DNA of 41,263 nt, taken from NCBI GenBank assembly GCA_001768195.1, contig MENI01000059.1, forward strand, positions 1 to 41,263, in the 5' to 3' direction. The number at the start of each line of letters is the position of its first letter. Position 1 is the first letter of the stretch. The notes below the pieces were generated by a model, which made no database searches, was not told where the DNA came from, and saw only the letters and a program-made list of their open reading frames with translations. This DNA is from Bacteroidetes bacterium GWA2_40_15. GTDB lineage: Bacteria; Bacteroidota; Bacteroidia; Bacteroidales; VadinHA17. The translations under genes were made by a program, and so were the position numbers. Shown here piece by piece: positions 1-6,752 of this stretch.

Positions 1-1
1 T

Positions 2-586
2 AAGGATATTACCCATACCCCTAATACAAATGCAGCCCCGGGCAGTCAGCAAAAGGGAACTGGTTGTGTAGCTTTTACCCAGACTACACCTCTTCCTGCA
101 GATTATGCCGATGTGGTTAAACAGATCGTTGACATGCTCAACAAAGGTTTTAATACTTCTGCTTTTGTTACCGGTGACCTTTCAACAGTCCCATTGTTTG
201 AAACCGGTATTCAAAAAGGAAATCCCGACTGGCTTAAGCATGGAGAACCATTAGTAGTTACCGTTTATGCCGGAGGTACATATAATGTTAATAATGTGGG
301 CCTTATGGGTGAGGTTAAGCTCTCCAATAACCTTAATATAAATTCAGGTATTGGAATATATGCCATAATCGATGGTAAATTAAAAGCACAGTCAGTAAAA
401 AACCTGGGGGCAGTTAATTCACCGGCAATAGAGTCAAAAACTTGTGCTGACTACGACTATTTCGTGAAGAATTTCCCGCTGGCTGACTTTTATGATAAGT
501 TTAAAACTTCATTTGAAAGTAAAACTGCTGATTTTACTCAAAAGGAAATGGAAAGCTATGAAAAAGCAATGAAGAAGAAAAAATAA
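2..586 (+). CDS. Unknown protein, 5' end outside window
   Basis: The frame is open from the first bases of the window, so the true start lies upstream; the GTG at 113 is only an internal codon. I do not recognise the family. The visible 194 residues have no membrane segment and end in a lysine-rich tail (YEKAMKKKK). A Cys sits near the visible N-terminus (GTGCVAF) and another in TCADYDYFVKNFP. A second, broken copy of the same domain follows directly (607-1128). The two share LLNKGFNT/MLNKGFNT, the GDF/GDL step, DYxYFVKNFP and the KEMxxYEKAMKKKK tail, so this is a tandem duplication. Neighbouring genes encode signal-peptide proteins, which suggests an exported or envelope location, but the signal peptide itself cannot be seen here. 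Confidence 0.75.
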   Translation, partial: KDITHTPNTNAAPGSQQKGTGCVAFTQTTPLPADYADVVKQIVDMLNKGFNTSAFVTGDLSTVPLFETGIQKGNPDWLKHGEPLVVTVYAGGTYNVNNVGLMGEVKLSNNLNINSGIGIYAIIDGKLKAQSVKNLGAVNSPAIESKTCADYDYFVKNFPLADFYDKFKTSFESKTADFTQKEMESYEKAMKKKK

Positions 587-606
587 AATCCGCAAACATC
601 TAATGA

Positions 607-1128
607 TCAGGTTGTGAAAATTTTACTGAGACTACCCCCCTTTCATCAGAGTATGTTGAGGCTGTTCAGCAGATAACAGATCTTCTTAATAAAGGTTTTA
701 ACACAACAGTTTTTATTGCCGGCGACTTTTCGGAGATTAATAATCTGCCCTTTAATTCCTCCGGAGAACTCAACTGGCTCAGGCTTGGTAAACCTTTAGC
801 AGTTTATATTTCTACCTCGGGAGGCTATTTCACCAGAAGACAAACCGGCTCATTTGTCAGGGACAATTCCCTGGAAGTGCAATCATACCTTTATATTTAC
901 TCAGTCACCGAAGGCAAACTTAAAACGCTTGAATCTAAAATGCTTGCATCGGTAAAAACACCTGATTTAAAGTCAGATAAATGTGAAGACTATGCATATT
1001 TTGTAAAGAATTTTCCTGCCGAAATATTAGCTGAACCCTTCAGAAAGGAGATATTTGAAAATACTTCGGGATTAATTGAGAAGGAGATGGGGAAATATGA
1101 AAAGGCAATGAAGAAGAAAAAATCTTAA
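607..1128 (+). pseudogene. Truncated tandem copy of the upstream unknown gene
   Basis: The frame is open from 607 to the stop at 1126-1128 and its translation aligns end to end with the visible part of the preceding gene (for example SGCENFTETTPL against GTGCVAFTQTTPL, then LLNKGFNTTVFIAGDF, and DYAYFVKNFP near the end). Two stops (601-606) lie immediately upstream in this frame, and no ATG, GTG or TTG occurs until a GTG at 877, inside the conserved domain. The bases before 607 resemble the first copy's linker (PQTSNDQ against PNTNAAPGSQQ) but in a different frame. This points to an indel near position 610 after the duplication. Either the copy is decayed, or it was once part of a two-domain protein that broke. 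I see no upstream signal peptide for it. Confidence 0.65.
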
Positions 1129-1130
1129 CT

Positions 1131-1301
1131 ATGAACGACTCTTTAAAATTCTTCATAATCATCCTTCATCTGTTAATACCTTTCTCATTAAAAGGACAAA
1201 TGGAATCCTTTCCCTGCAGGAACAGTAATCCTGAGTTGAAGATTCTGTTCAACGGAGATGTAATTAATGAATATGAAATTAATGTTCAACTGCGTGATTA
1301 G
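1131..1301 (+). CDS. Small putative secreted peptide (56 aa) or gene remnant
   Basis: ATG at 1131 begins two bases after the stop of the duplicated copy. The 56-residue product starts with a convincing signal peptide: MNDSLK, a hydrophobic run FFIIILHLLIPFSL, then KGQ as a likely cleavage region. About 33 residues follow, with one Cys, ending in NVQLRD before TAG. It could be a genuine small exported peptide or the surviving 5' end of a longer gene; no homologous continuation is visible in the next 80 bases. I recognise no family. Confidence 0.3.
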   Translation: MNDSLKFFIIILHLLIPFSLKGQMESFPCRNSNPELKILFNGDVINEYEINVQLRD

Positions 1302-1325
1302 TCCAACTTTGCGCCTTTACGGCTA

Positions 1326-1333
1326 TAATTTTG
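1326..1333 (+). promoter_or_regulatory. Candidate -7 element for the secreted protein at 1379
   Basis: TAATTTTG matches the Bacteroidota -7 consensus TAnnTTTG exactly and lies 45 bases before the ATG. A TTTG at 1308-1311 is too close (14 bases) to be an ideal -33 box, so only the -7 part is well supported. Confidence 0.4.
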
Positions 1334-1378
1334 AATAATAAACAATGGGGAAAAATGTCAAACTAAATCTTAATAATT

Positions 1379-2017
1379 ATGAAAAAACTATTGACTTTCC
1401 TGCTCTCATTTATCATGCTAACCTCTTTTGCTCAGACCAGCAGGTTTAATCCGACTGATCTGGGTAAGAATTTCAAGGGTTTTCGTATCGATGAAAAACA
1501 TGATACAATTCAGGGTTCATTCGTACAGTTTATTCAGTTTATAATGCAAACTGGCTGCCAGATGAGCGATGTCAACGGCAAAGAACTATATGGAAATACC
1601 TGGGACAACACAATTTATTATGAAATGGAGAACGGATTAAAGTGGTATTCAACAAAGTTTACAACTTTAACACCACCTGCTGATAAAATAAGAATAGGTG
1701 ATGAATGCTTTATGCATGTAATGGAAGCAGGTCCGATAACACTCTATGATTACAACTTCTATGATGCAGGAGCTACTCCTGAAATAAATGAAGTTAAGAC
1801 TTATATACAGCTGCCAAATATAGAAGTCGTTGATGTTTCCGGGATGCTGATAGGCTTTCCAAAGAAAATGAGTGCTTATGTAAAGGATTTTCCTGAACTG
1901 GCAGCTAAGATTACAAACAAGGAAAAGGGGTACGGTTTTACAAACATTAACAGCATAGTAAGAGAGTATAATACCTGGTATATGAGTCAGAATCCTGGCT
2001 TTACGATAATGGAATAA
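1379..2017 (+). CDS. Secreted protein of unknown function
   Basis: 212 residues with a classical signal peptide: MKK, hydrophobic core LLTFLLSFIMLTSF, then AQ as the cleavage site. The mature part has no other membrane segment and looks like a small globular periplasmic or secreted protein; Cys occurs at TGCQ and DECF. I do not recognise a named family. The C-terminal segment (FPELAAKI, GYGFTNI, IVREYNTW) loosely resembles the end of the convergent neighbour at 2023-2745 (KELADCP, then LLAIEDYNNNC), and both have an xIxLYxxF strand in the middle, so the two may be distant paralogs; this is inference. It is transcribed from its own promoter and its stop lies only five bases from the stop of the opposing gene. 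Confidence 0.8.
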   Translation: MKKLLTFLLSFIMLTSFAQTSRFNPTDLGKNFKGFRIDEKHDTIQGSFVQFIQFIMQTGCQMSDVNGKELYGNTWDNTIYYEMENGLKWYSTKFTTLTPPADKIRIGDECFMHVMEAGPITLYDYNFYDAGATPEINEVKTYIQLPNIEVVDVSGMLIGFPKKMSAYVKDFPELAAKITNKEKGYGFTNINSIVREYNTWYMSQNPGFTIME

Positions 2018-2022
2018 TGGAT

Positions 2023-2745
2023 TTACCTGCAATTATTATTATAATCTTCAATCGCTAAAAGACGAACTTGTTCTCTATATACACTATTGTTGATAAGCTT
2101 ATTAATAAAGGAACTTCCATTAACTTTTCCGACAACCTGATATTCTCCTTTTCTTTGTTTTTCTGTTACATAGGGACAGTCGGCAAGTTCCTTTTCAATA
2201 TTAAGGAATTTAACTAATTTAACTATGCCATCATTATCTTTCTGATATACCAGGTTTGGCTTACTGCATTCAATAAACACAGGTTCAAAACCTTCCGGTC
2301 CTGAAACAGCCGGAGGCGGAAAATTAAAATGATAGTAGAGAGATATTTTCCCTTCCAGGGCGCTTTGAACAAACATAGTTTTGGGGATAACATCTGATAC
2401 ACCGAGATATTTGACCGATTCAAAAACCAATGTGTCATATCTGTAACCCTCAATATCTTTTGCGCCATACTTCTCAAACAACTTATTTTTAATTTTCCCT
2501 GGTTTCTCAAAAATATCTTTGGCAATAAATTTAATATCTGATTGAAATTGCCACGGAGCAGGGAAAAATTTTCCGTTTGTATAGGCAGTTCCTGTCTCTT
2601 TAATATATCCTTGTATCTCTTTACCTCCCCTTGTAATGGATCCGGCAACCACACCTTCCTCCTTTAACTTCTCTTCAAATTGCGAATAAGCGCCCGATGA
2701 AAGAAATATAAGTGCCATAAACAAACCTGAAAAACTTTTTCTCAT
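2023..2745 (-). CDS. Secreted protein of unknown function
   Basis: 240 residues beginning MRKSFSGLFMALIFLSSGAYSQ, a clear signal peptide with cleavage after AYS. The mature protein has no further hydrophobic segments, is lysine-rich in the first third, has Cys at IECSK and LADCPY, and ends in NNNCR. No catalytic motif is recognisable. It converges tail to tail with the secreted protein at 1379-2017 and may be a distant relative of it. It belongs to the cluster of lineage-specific exported proteins at the left of the window. I found no good TAnnTTTG match upstream of its start. Confidence 0.8.
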   Translation of the reverse strand: MRKSFSGLFMALIFLSSGAYSQFEEKLKEEGVVAGSITRGGKEIQGYIKETGTAYTNGKFFPAPWQFQSDIKFIAKDIFEKPGKIKNKLFEKYGAKDIEGYRYDTLVFESVKYLGVSDVIPKTMFVQSALEGKISLYYHFNFPPPAVSGPEGFEPVFIECSKPNLVYQKDNDGIVKLVKFLNIEKELADCPYVTEKQRKGEYQVVGKVNGSSFINKLINNSVYREQVRLLAIEDYNNNCR

Positions 2746-2862
2746 TTTTACCAGTTGTCAATCTTCAGCTAAGTTGGACATAATTTAAGAAAAAATAAAG
2801 AGTTACCTTCTCATTTTTATTAAAAGTCCGTGATATGAGTACTTTCCTGAATAAAAATCCTT

Positions 2863-2870
2863 TAGGTTTG
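2863..2870 (+). promoter_or_regulatory. Candidate -7 element for panC
   Basis: TAGGTTTG is an exact TAnnTTTG match 11 bases before the panC ATG, which would give a very short leader. A TTTC at 2843-2846 could serve as a poor -33 box (16-base spacing). Confidence 0.4.
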
Positions 2871-2881
2871 TATTAAAAAAA

Positions 2882-3739
2882 ATGCAAGTCATCAGTACAG
2901 CAAAGGAACTCCGCTACATAAACGGGAAATTGAATCTTTCACCTGTTGGCCTTGTACCAACAATGGGTGCTCTTCATGAAGGCCATATTTCATTGGTAGA
3001 AAAAGCTTTGTCACTATCCCCCCTGGTAATAGTCAGTATATTTGTCAACCCAGCGCAGTTTAACGATAAAAACGACCTGAAAAATTACCCCAGAACTCCT
3101 GAGGATGATCTGCTGCTGCTGGGAAAAGTTCTCAGGGAAAACGACATTGTCTTTACACCGGAAGTAAAAGAAATTTATCCTGAGACGGATACGCGGAAAT
3201 TTAGTTTCGGGAATCTCGATAATGTAATGGAGGCACTTCACCGTCCCGGCCATTTTAACGGAGTAGGCCAGGTTGTGAGCAGGTTATTCGATATAGTAAA
3301 ACCTGATATTGCCATTTTCGGGCAGAAAGATTTTCAGCAACTTGCAGTGATTAAGGAACTTGTAAGACAAACCGGGGACAAAGTAAAGATTATTGGCAGT
3401 CCGATTATCCGCGAAAATGACGGCCTTGCCATGAGTAGCAGGAATATGCTCCTCGAACCTGAAATCAGAAAAAATGCCCCGGTGATTTTTAAGACACTCT
3501 CAGCTGCTGCAGAAATGATTACCGGTCATGATATTCCTGAAATAAAAACCTTTGTCGGAAAACAGATAAATAATGTCCCCGGATTCGATATCGAATACTT
3601 TGATATTGCGGACGATACAGAGTTGATTCCGGTCAGTTCCAGGAATGAAATGCAAAAAGGTAAAAGGTACTTCGGTTGTATTGCAGTAAGAGCAGGAAAG
3701 ATAAGGCTTATAGATAATATTGAAATCGGGTTGGTCTGA
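2882..3739 (+). CDS. panC: Pantothenate synthetase
   Basis: Joins pantoate and beta-alanine using ATP to give pantothenate, in the cytoplasm, on the way to coenzyme A. At 285 residues it has the normal family length. Visible hallmarks are PTMGALHEGH (residues 26-35, the HIGH-type nucleotide-binding motif with His32 and His35), VSIFVNPAQF, YPRTPEDD, FGQKDFQQ and the KMSKS-like AMSSRN loop. The next gene on the strand is panD, which makes the beta-alanine substrate, so the two final steps are co-located, 54 bases apart. Each gene appears to have its own -7 element. Nothing is missing or unusual in the enzyme. Confidence 0.97.
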   Translation: MQVISTAKELRYINGKLNLSPVGLVPTMGALHEGHISLVEKALSLSPLVIVSIFVNPAQFNDKNDLKNYPRTPEDDLLLLGKVLRENDIVFTPEVKEIYPETDTRKFSFGNLDNVMEALHRPGHFNGVGQVVSRLFDIVKPDIAIFGQKDFQQLAVIKELVRQTGDKVKIIGSPIIRENDGLAMSSRNMLLEPEIRKNAPVIFKTLSAAAEMITGHDIPEIKTFVGKQINNVPGFDIEYFDIADDTELIPVSSRNEMQKGKRYFGCIAVRAGKIRLIDNIEIGLV

Positions 3740-3761
3740 TTCAAAAGGTTAATTACCTTTG
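3731..3761 (+). promoter_or_regulatory. Promoter for panD
   Basis: TTG at 3731-3733 and TACCTTTG at 3754-3761 are separated by 20 bases, a good fit to the Bacteroidota primary sigma consensus (TTTG-N19/20-TAnnTTTG). It lies 32 bases before the panD ATG, so panD can be transcribed independently of panC. Confidence 0.55.
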
Positions 3762-3793
3762 TACTTTATTTTCCCGATATTATTCAAAGTGTC

Positions 3794-4144
3794 ATGCTCA
3801 TAGAAGTACTGAAATCAAAAATTCATAAAGCCTCAATAACAGGGGCAAACCTGCATTATGTCGGAAGTATTACAATTGATGAGGATCTTATGGATGCTGC
3901 AGGCCTCATTCAGAATGAAAAAGTGCATGTTCTGAATATTAACAATGGCGAACGTCTCGAAACATATGTTATAAAAGGATCCAGGGGATCAGGAGAGATA
4001 TGTCTTAACGGAGCTGCTGCAAGGAAAGTAATTGTCGGGGATGTAATTATTATCATGTCATTCGCCATAATGGACTCAGAGGAGGCTAAATCCTTCACCC
4101 CCAAAATTATTTTCCCCGATACTAACACAAATAAACTTATCTGA
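3794..4144 (+). CDS. panD: Aspartate 1-decarboxylase
   Basis: Converts L-aspartate to beta-alanine for pantothenate synthesis. The 116-residue proenzyme shows the self-cleavage site Gly24-Ser25 (in HYVGSITID); Ser25 becomes the catalytic pyruvoyl group. The conserved Tyr58 (in LETYVIKG), the [13 protein letters not shown] segment and [11 protein letters not shown] are all present, so the protein looks fully active. It lies just after panC with its own promoter. The flippase-like gene that follows starts two bases after the panD stop and is probably co-transcribed. Confidence 0.96.
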   Translation: MLIEVLKSKIHKASITGANLHYVGSITIDEDLMDAAGLIQNEKVHVLNINNGERLETYVIKGSRGSGEICLNGAAARKVIVGDVIIIMSFAIMDSEEAKSFTPKIIFPDTNTNKLI

Positions 4145-4146
4145 TC

Positions 4147-5160
4147 TTGAAAAGGGGAATTCTCCAGACGCTTAAGTTTATTGCTTTCCTCATTGTCGGA
4201 CTGGCATTGATGTGGCTGGCATTCCGGTCTGTGGATTTTGACAAATTGGCAAACGAACTTAAGAAAGCAGACTTTTCATGGTTATTTCTGTCTGTTTTCT
4301 TCGGGTTAGTGGCATTTCTAAGCAGGGCAAGAAGATGGGTTCTGCTGGTAAATCCCCTCGGGTATAATCCATCATTCATGAATTCATTCTATGCCCTTAT
4401 GACCGGTTACCTGGCAAACCTGGCCCTTCCCAGGGTCGGGGAAATAACAAGGTGCGTGGCACTTGGTAAAAAGGAAAAAATCCCTGTCGATCAACTTATT
4501 GGCACCGTGGTAATTGAAAGGACAATTGATTTCATATGCCTTCTTTCCATTATGATCGGCCTGATCTTTATCAGCGGCGACCAGATTGGCATGTTTATGA
4601 AGGAGAGCATACTCATACCCATTGAGCAGAGTGTTGTTTCATTATTCGGCTCGACATGGATTCTCTGGGCCTCCCTGTTTACCATCGGAACAGTTTCCCT
4701 TGGTTTTATGATTGGTTACAGGCACAGTCTCAGTAAAATCAGGTTCTTTGCTAAAATGTTCAACCTTGCCAGGGGAATAATTAACGGATTGAAAACAATT
4801 ACCAATCTCAAAAGAAAATGGGAGTTTATCTTTCATTCTGTATTTATCTGGATCAACTATGCACTGATGACCTGGGTTGTTGTATTCTCACTTGAAGCAA
4901 CATCAGGAATTTCATTTGGTGAAAGTATATTCCTGCTTGTTATTGGCGGACTGGCAATGTCAGCACCTGTACAGAGCGGGCTTGGAGCATTTCATTACAT
5001 TATTTCAAGGGGACTTCTTATAGTTGAAGATATCCCTCTCGAAGACGGACTTGTTTATGCCCTTCTTACACATGAATCTCAATTGATTTTTGTTGTAATT
5101 GTGGGGGCCATATCATTTTTCATGATTTTCAGAAGACATTCAAAGGACGAAACTTCCTGA
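4147..5160 (+). CDS. Flippase-like integral membrane protein (LPG synthase TM family)
   Basis: 337 residues with about eight hydrophobic segments spread over the whole length (for example LKFIAFLIVGLALMWLAFR near the N-terminus and LIFVVIVGAISFFMIF near the C-terminus). The pattern, with SRARRWVLLV, LANLALPRVGEITRC, VVIERTIDF and APVQSGLGAFHY, is that of the lysylphosphatidylglycerol-synthase transmembrane-domain family (PF03706, UPF0104/YbhN-like). These are inner-membrane proteins thought to move or modify lipid-linked substrates. No synthetase domain is attached, so the substrate is unknown. Translation most likely starts at TTG 4147, directly after the panD stop, because that start gives the basic N-terminus typical of the family. 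Operonic with panD. Confidence 0.8.
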   Translation: MKRGILQTLKFIAFLIVGLALMWLAFRSVDFDKLANELKKADFSWLFLSVFFGLVAFLSRARRWVLLVNPLGYNPSFMNSFYALMTGYLANLALPRVGEITRCVALGKKEKIPVDQLIGTVVIERTIDFICLLSIMIGLIFISGDQIGMFMKESILIPIEQSVVSLFGSTWILWASLFTIGTVSLGFMIGYRHSLSKIRFFAKMFNLARGIINGLKTITNLKRKWEFIFHSVFIWINYALMTWVVVFSLEATSGISFGESIFLLVIGGLAMSAPVQSGLGAFHYIISRGLLIVEDIPLEDGLVYALLTHESQLIFVVIVGAISFFMIFRRHSKDETS

Positions 5161-5168
5161 AAATCCTT

Positions 5169-5302
5169 GCCCCCTGGGGGCTGTTGAAAAAGTCCTTTGT
5201 GAACCTTTGTGTTAACCTTTGAGTACCTTCGTGGTAAAAAACAAAGCATTGAACCACAAAGGATCACAAAGTAAAGCACAAAGTAACACTAAGGTAAAAA
5301 CT
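5169..5302 (+). repeat. Inverted-repeat intergenic element before radA
   Basis: Begins with an odd palindrome, five C, T, five G (5170-5180). Three plus-strand CTTTG-type units (CCTTTGTG, CCTTTGTG and AACCTTTGAG, about 5193-5222) follow, and then the complementary units ACCACAAAGG, CACAAAG and CACAAAG at about 5252-5281. Read as RNA the two arms can fold into a long imperfect hairpin ending just before the radA ATG. The same vocabulary (CACAAAG/CTTTGTG) recurs near 29060-29110. Confidence 0.6.
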
Positions 5303-6664
5303 ATGGCAAAAAATAAATCGGTATTTGTCTGCCAGAACTGCGGGGCCGAATCCCCGAAATGGATCGGACGATGCCCCTCATGTAAAGAATGGAACAGTTA
5401 CCATGAAGAGATAATTGCCGCATCAGGCTCACGCGACACGGCTTTCGTTATAACACAGGAAAGAAGGAAACCCGAACTCCTCGATAATATTAAATCCGAT
5501 GAATTCGGACGCCAGAAATCAGGCATAGCGGAACTTGACCGTATCCTTGGCGGGGGAATTGTTTCAGGATCCCTGATCCTACTTGGTGGTGAACCCGGTG
5601 TCGGAAAATCGACGCTTGCACTTCAGATTGCCCTCGCCCTGAAGGGAAAAAGAATCCTTTATGTTTCAGGTGAAGAGAGTGAGGAGCAGATCAGCCTGAG
5701 GGCGAAGAGAATGAAGAATTCAAACCCCGAATGTTATATCCTCAGCGAGACTGAACTCGAGAGGATCCTGGTACATGCTGAAAATATTAAACCCGGACTT
5801 ATAATCATCGACTCAATTCAGACGATAAACACCACTGCCCTTGAATCATCGGCCGGAACGGTTTCGCAGGTCAGGGAATGTGCCGCACAACTGCTTAAAT
5901 ACTCAAAAATCACCGGCATACCCGTCTTTCTTATAGGTCATATTACAAAAGACGGTACACTTGCCGGACCAAAAGTGCTTGAGCATATTGTCGATGTTGT
6001 TCTCTATTTCGAAGGTGATAATAACTATGTATACAGGATACTGCGTTCGGTCAAGAACAGGTTCGGATCAACATCGGAGATTGGAATATTTGAAATGGTT
6101 GAAAAGGGACTGAGAGAGGTGGATAATCCTTCGGAATTGTTCATCAATCAGCATGATGAAGCGCTTAGCGGAATTTCAATAGCTGCAACTGTTGATGGTC
6201 TTCGTCCGTTTCTCATTGAAACGCAGGCCCTTGTCAGTACAGCTGTGTACGGCACTCCGCAGAGAAGTTCAACAGGTTTTGACACCCGAAGGTTGAATAT
6301 GCTGCTCGCCGTGCTTGAGAAAAGAGCCGGTTTCAAACTCGGCACAAAAGATGTGTTCCTCAATATTGCAGGAGGCATAAAAGTTAATGACCCGGCAATC
6401 GATCTGGCAATTATAAGCTCGGTTCTCTCATCAAACCTCGATATTCCCATAGGTCGTGAGACATGCTTTGCAGGAGAAGCAGGCCTGTCGGGCGAAATAA
6501 GACCTGTATCGCGTATTGAGCAGAGGATCAGGGAGGCTTCAAAAATGGGCTTTACAAAAATCTATATCTCAAAATATCACAGGAATGTTATGCTTAACGG
6601 ATTAAATATAGAAGTTATAGCTGCAGGCAAAATAGAACATCTTGTAAGATCCCTGTTTGCCTGA
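5303..6664 (+). CDS. radA: DNA repair protein RadA
   Basis: RecA-like ATPase that promotes branch migration and processing of recombination intermediates. Domains in order: a four-Cys zinc finger (Cys10, Cys13, Cys24, Cys27), Walker A GEPGVGKST at residues 96-104, the RadA-specific KNRFG motif at 251-255, and a C-terminal Lon-protease-like domain (AGGIKVNDPAIDLA onward). I chose ATG 5303 rather than upstream in-frame starts. It gives MAKNKSVFVC, the usual RadA beginning, and a 453-residue protein of normal length, whereas the extension would translate the repeat element. It stands alone, with repeat-rich DNA on both sides. Confidence 0.96.
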   Translation: MAKNKSVFVCQNCGAESPKWIGRCPSCKEWNSYHEEIIAASGSRDTAFVITQERRKPELLDNIKSDEFGRQKSGIAELDRILGGGIVSGSLILLGGEPGVGKSTLALQIALALKGKRILYVSGEESEEQISLRAKRMKNSNPECYILSETELERILVHAENIKPGLIIIDSIQTINTTALESSAGTVSQVRECAAQLLKYSKITGIPVFLIGHITKDGTLAGPKVLEHIVDVVLYFEGDNNYVYRILRSVKNRFGSTSEIGIFEMVEKGLREVDNPSELFINQHDEALSGISIAATVDGLRPFLIETQALVSTAVYGTPQRSSTGFDTRRLNMLLAVLEKRAGFKLGTKDVFLNIAGGIKVNDPAIDLAIISSVLSSNLDIPIGRETCFAGEAGLSGEIRPVSRIEQRIREASKMGFTKIYISKYHRNVMLNGLNIEVIAAGKIEHLVRSLFA

Positions 6665-6719
6665 AATGGCGCAGAACGCAGGGCTCAGAAAATAAAAGCT
6701 TTTAGCTCTACACCTTTAG

Positions 6720-6747
6720 CCTTGTGCCCTGCGCCTTGCGCCTTGTA
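6720..6747 (+). repeat. Degenerate heptamer tandem repeat
   Basis: Four consecutive 7-base units CCTTGTG, CCCTGCG, CCTTGCG, CCTTGTA (consensus CCYTGNG) lie between the convergent ends of radA and the penicillin-binding protein. The same heptamer family occurs at 29189-29230. Confidence 0.6.
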
Positions 6748-6752
6748 CCTTT

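Noticed and set aside
877-1128. GTG at 877 as a true start of an 83-residue gene
   Set aside because: Homology to the upstream copy continues unbroken before this codon to about 607, so 877 lies inside a domain and the region is better described as a truncated copy.
1667-2032. Minus-strand open frame opposite the secreted protein at 1379-2017
   Set aside because: The plus-strand gene has a signal peptide and a promoter; the opposite frame has neither.
5219-5302. N-terminal extension of RadA from 5219
   Set aside because: It would translate the inverted-repeat element; the zinc-finger start MAKNKSVFVC at 5303 matches the family and gives normal length.
6693-6704. TAAAAGCTTTTA as a terminator after radA
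   Set aside because: It is a loop-free AT palindrome without a T-run; a stable hairpin is unlikely.
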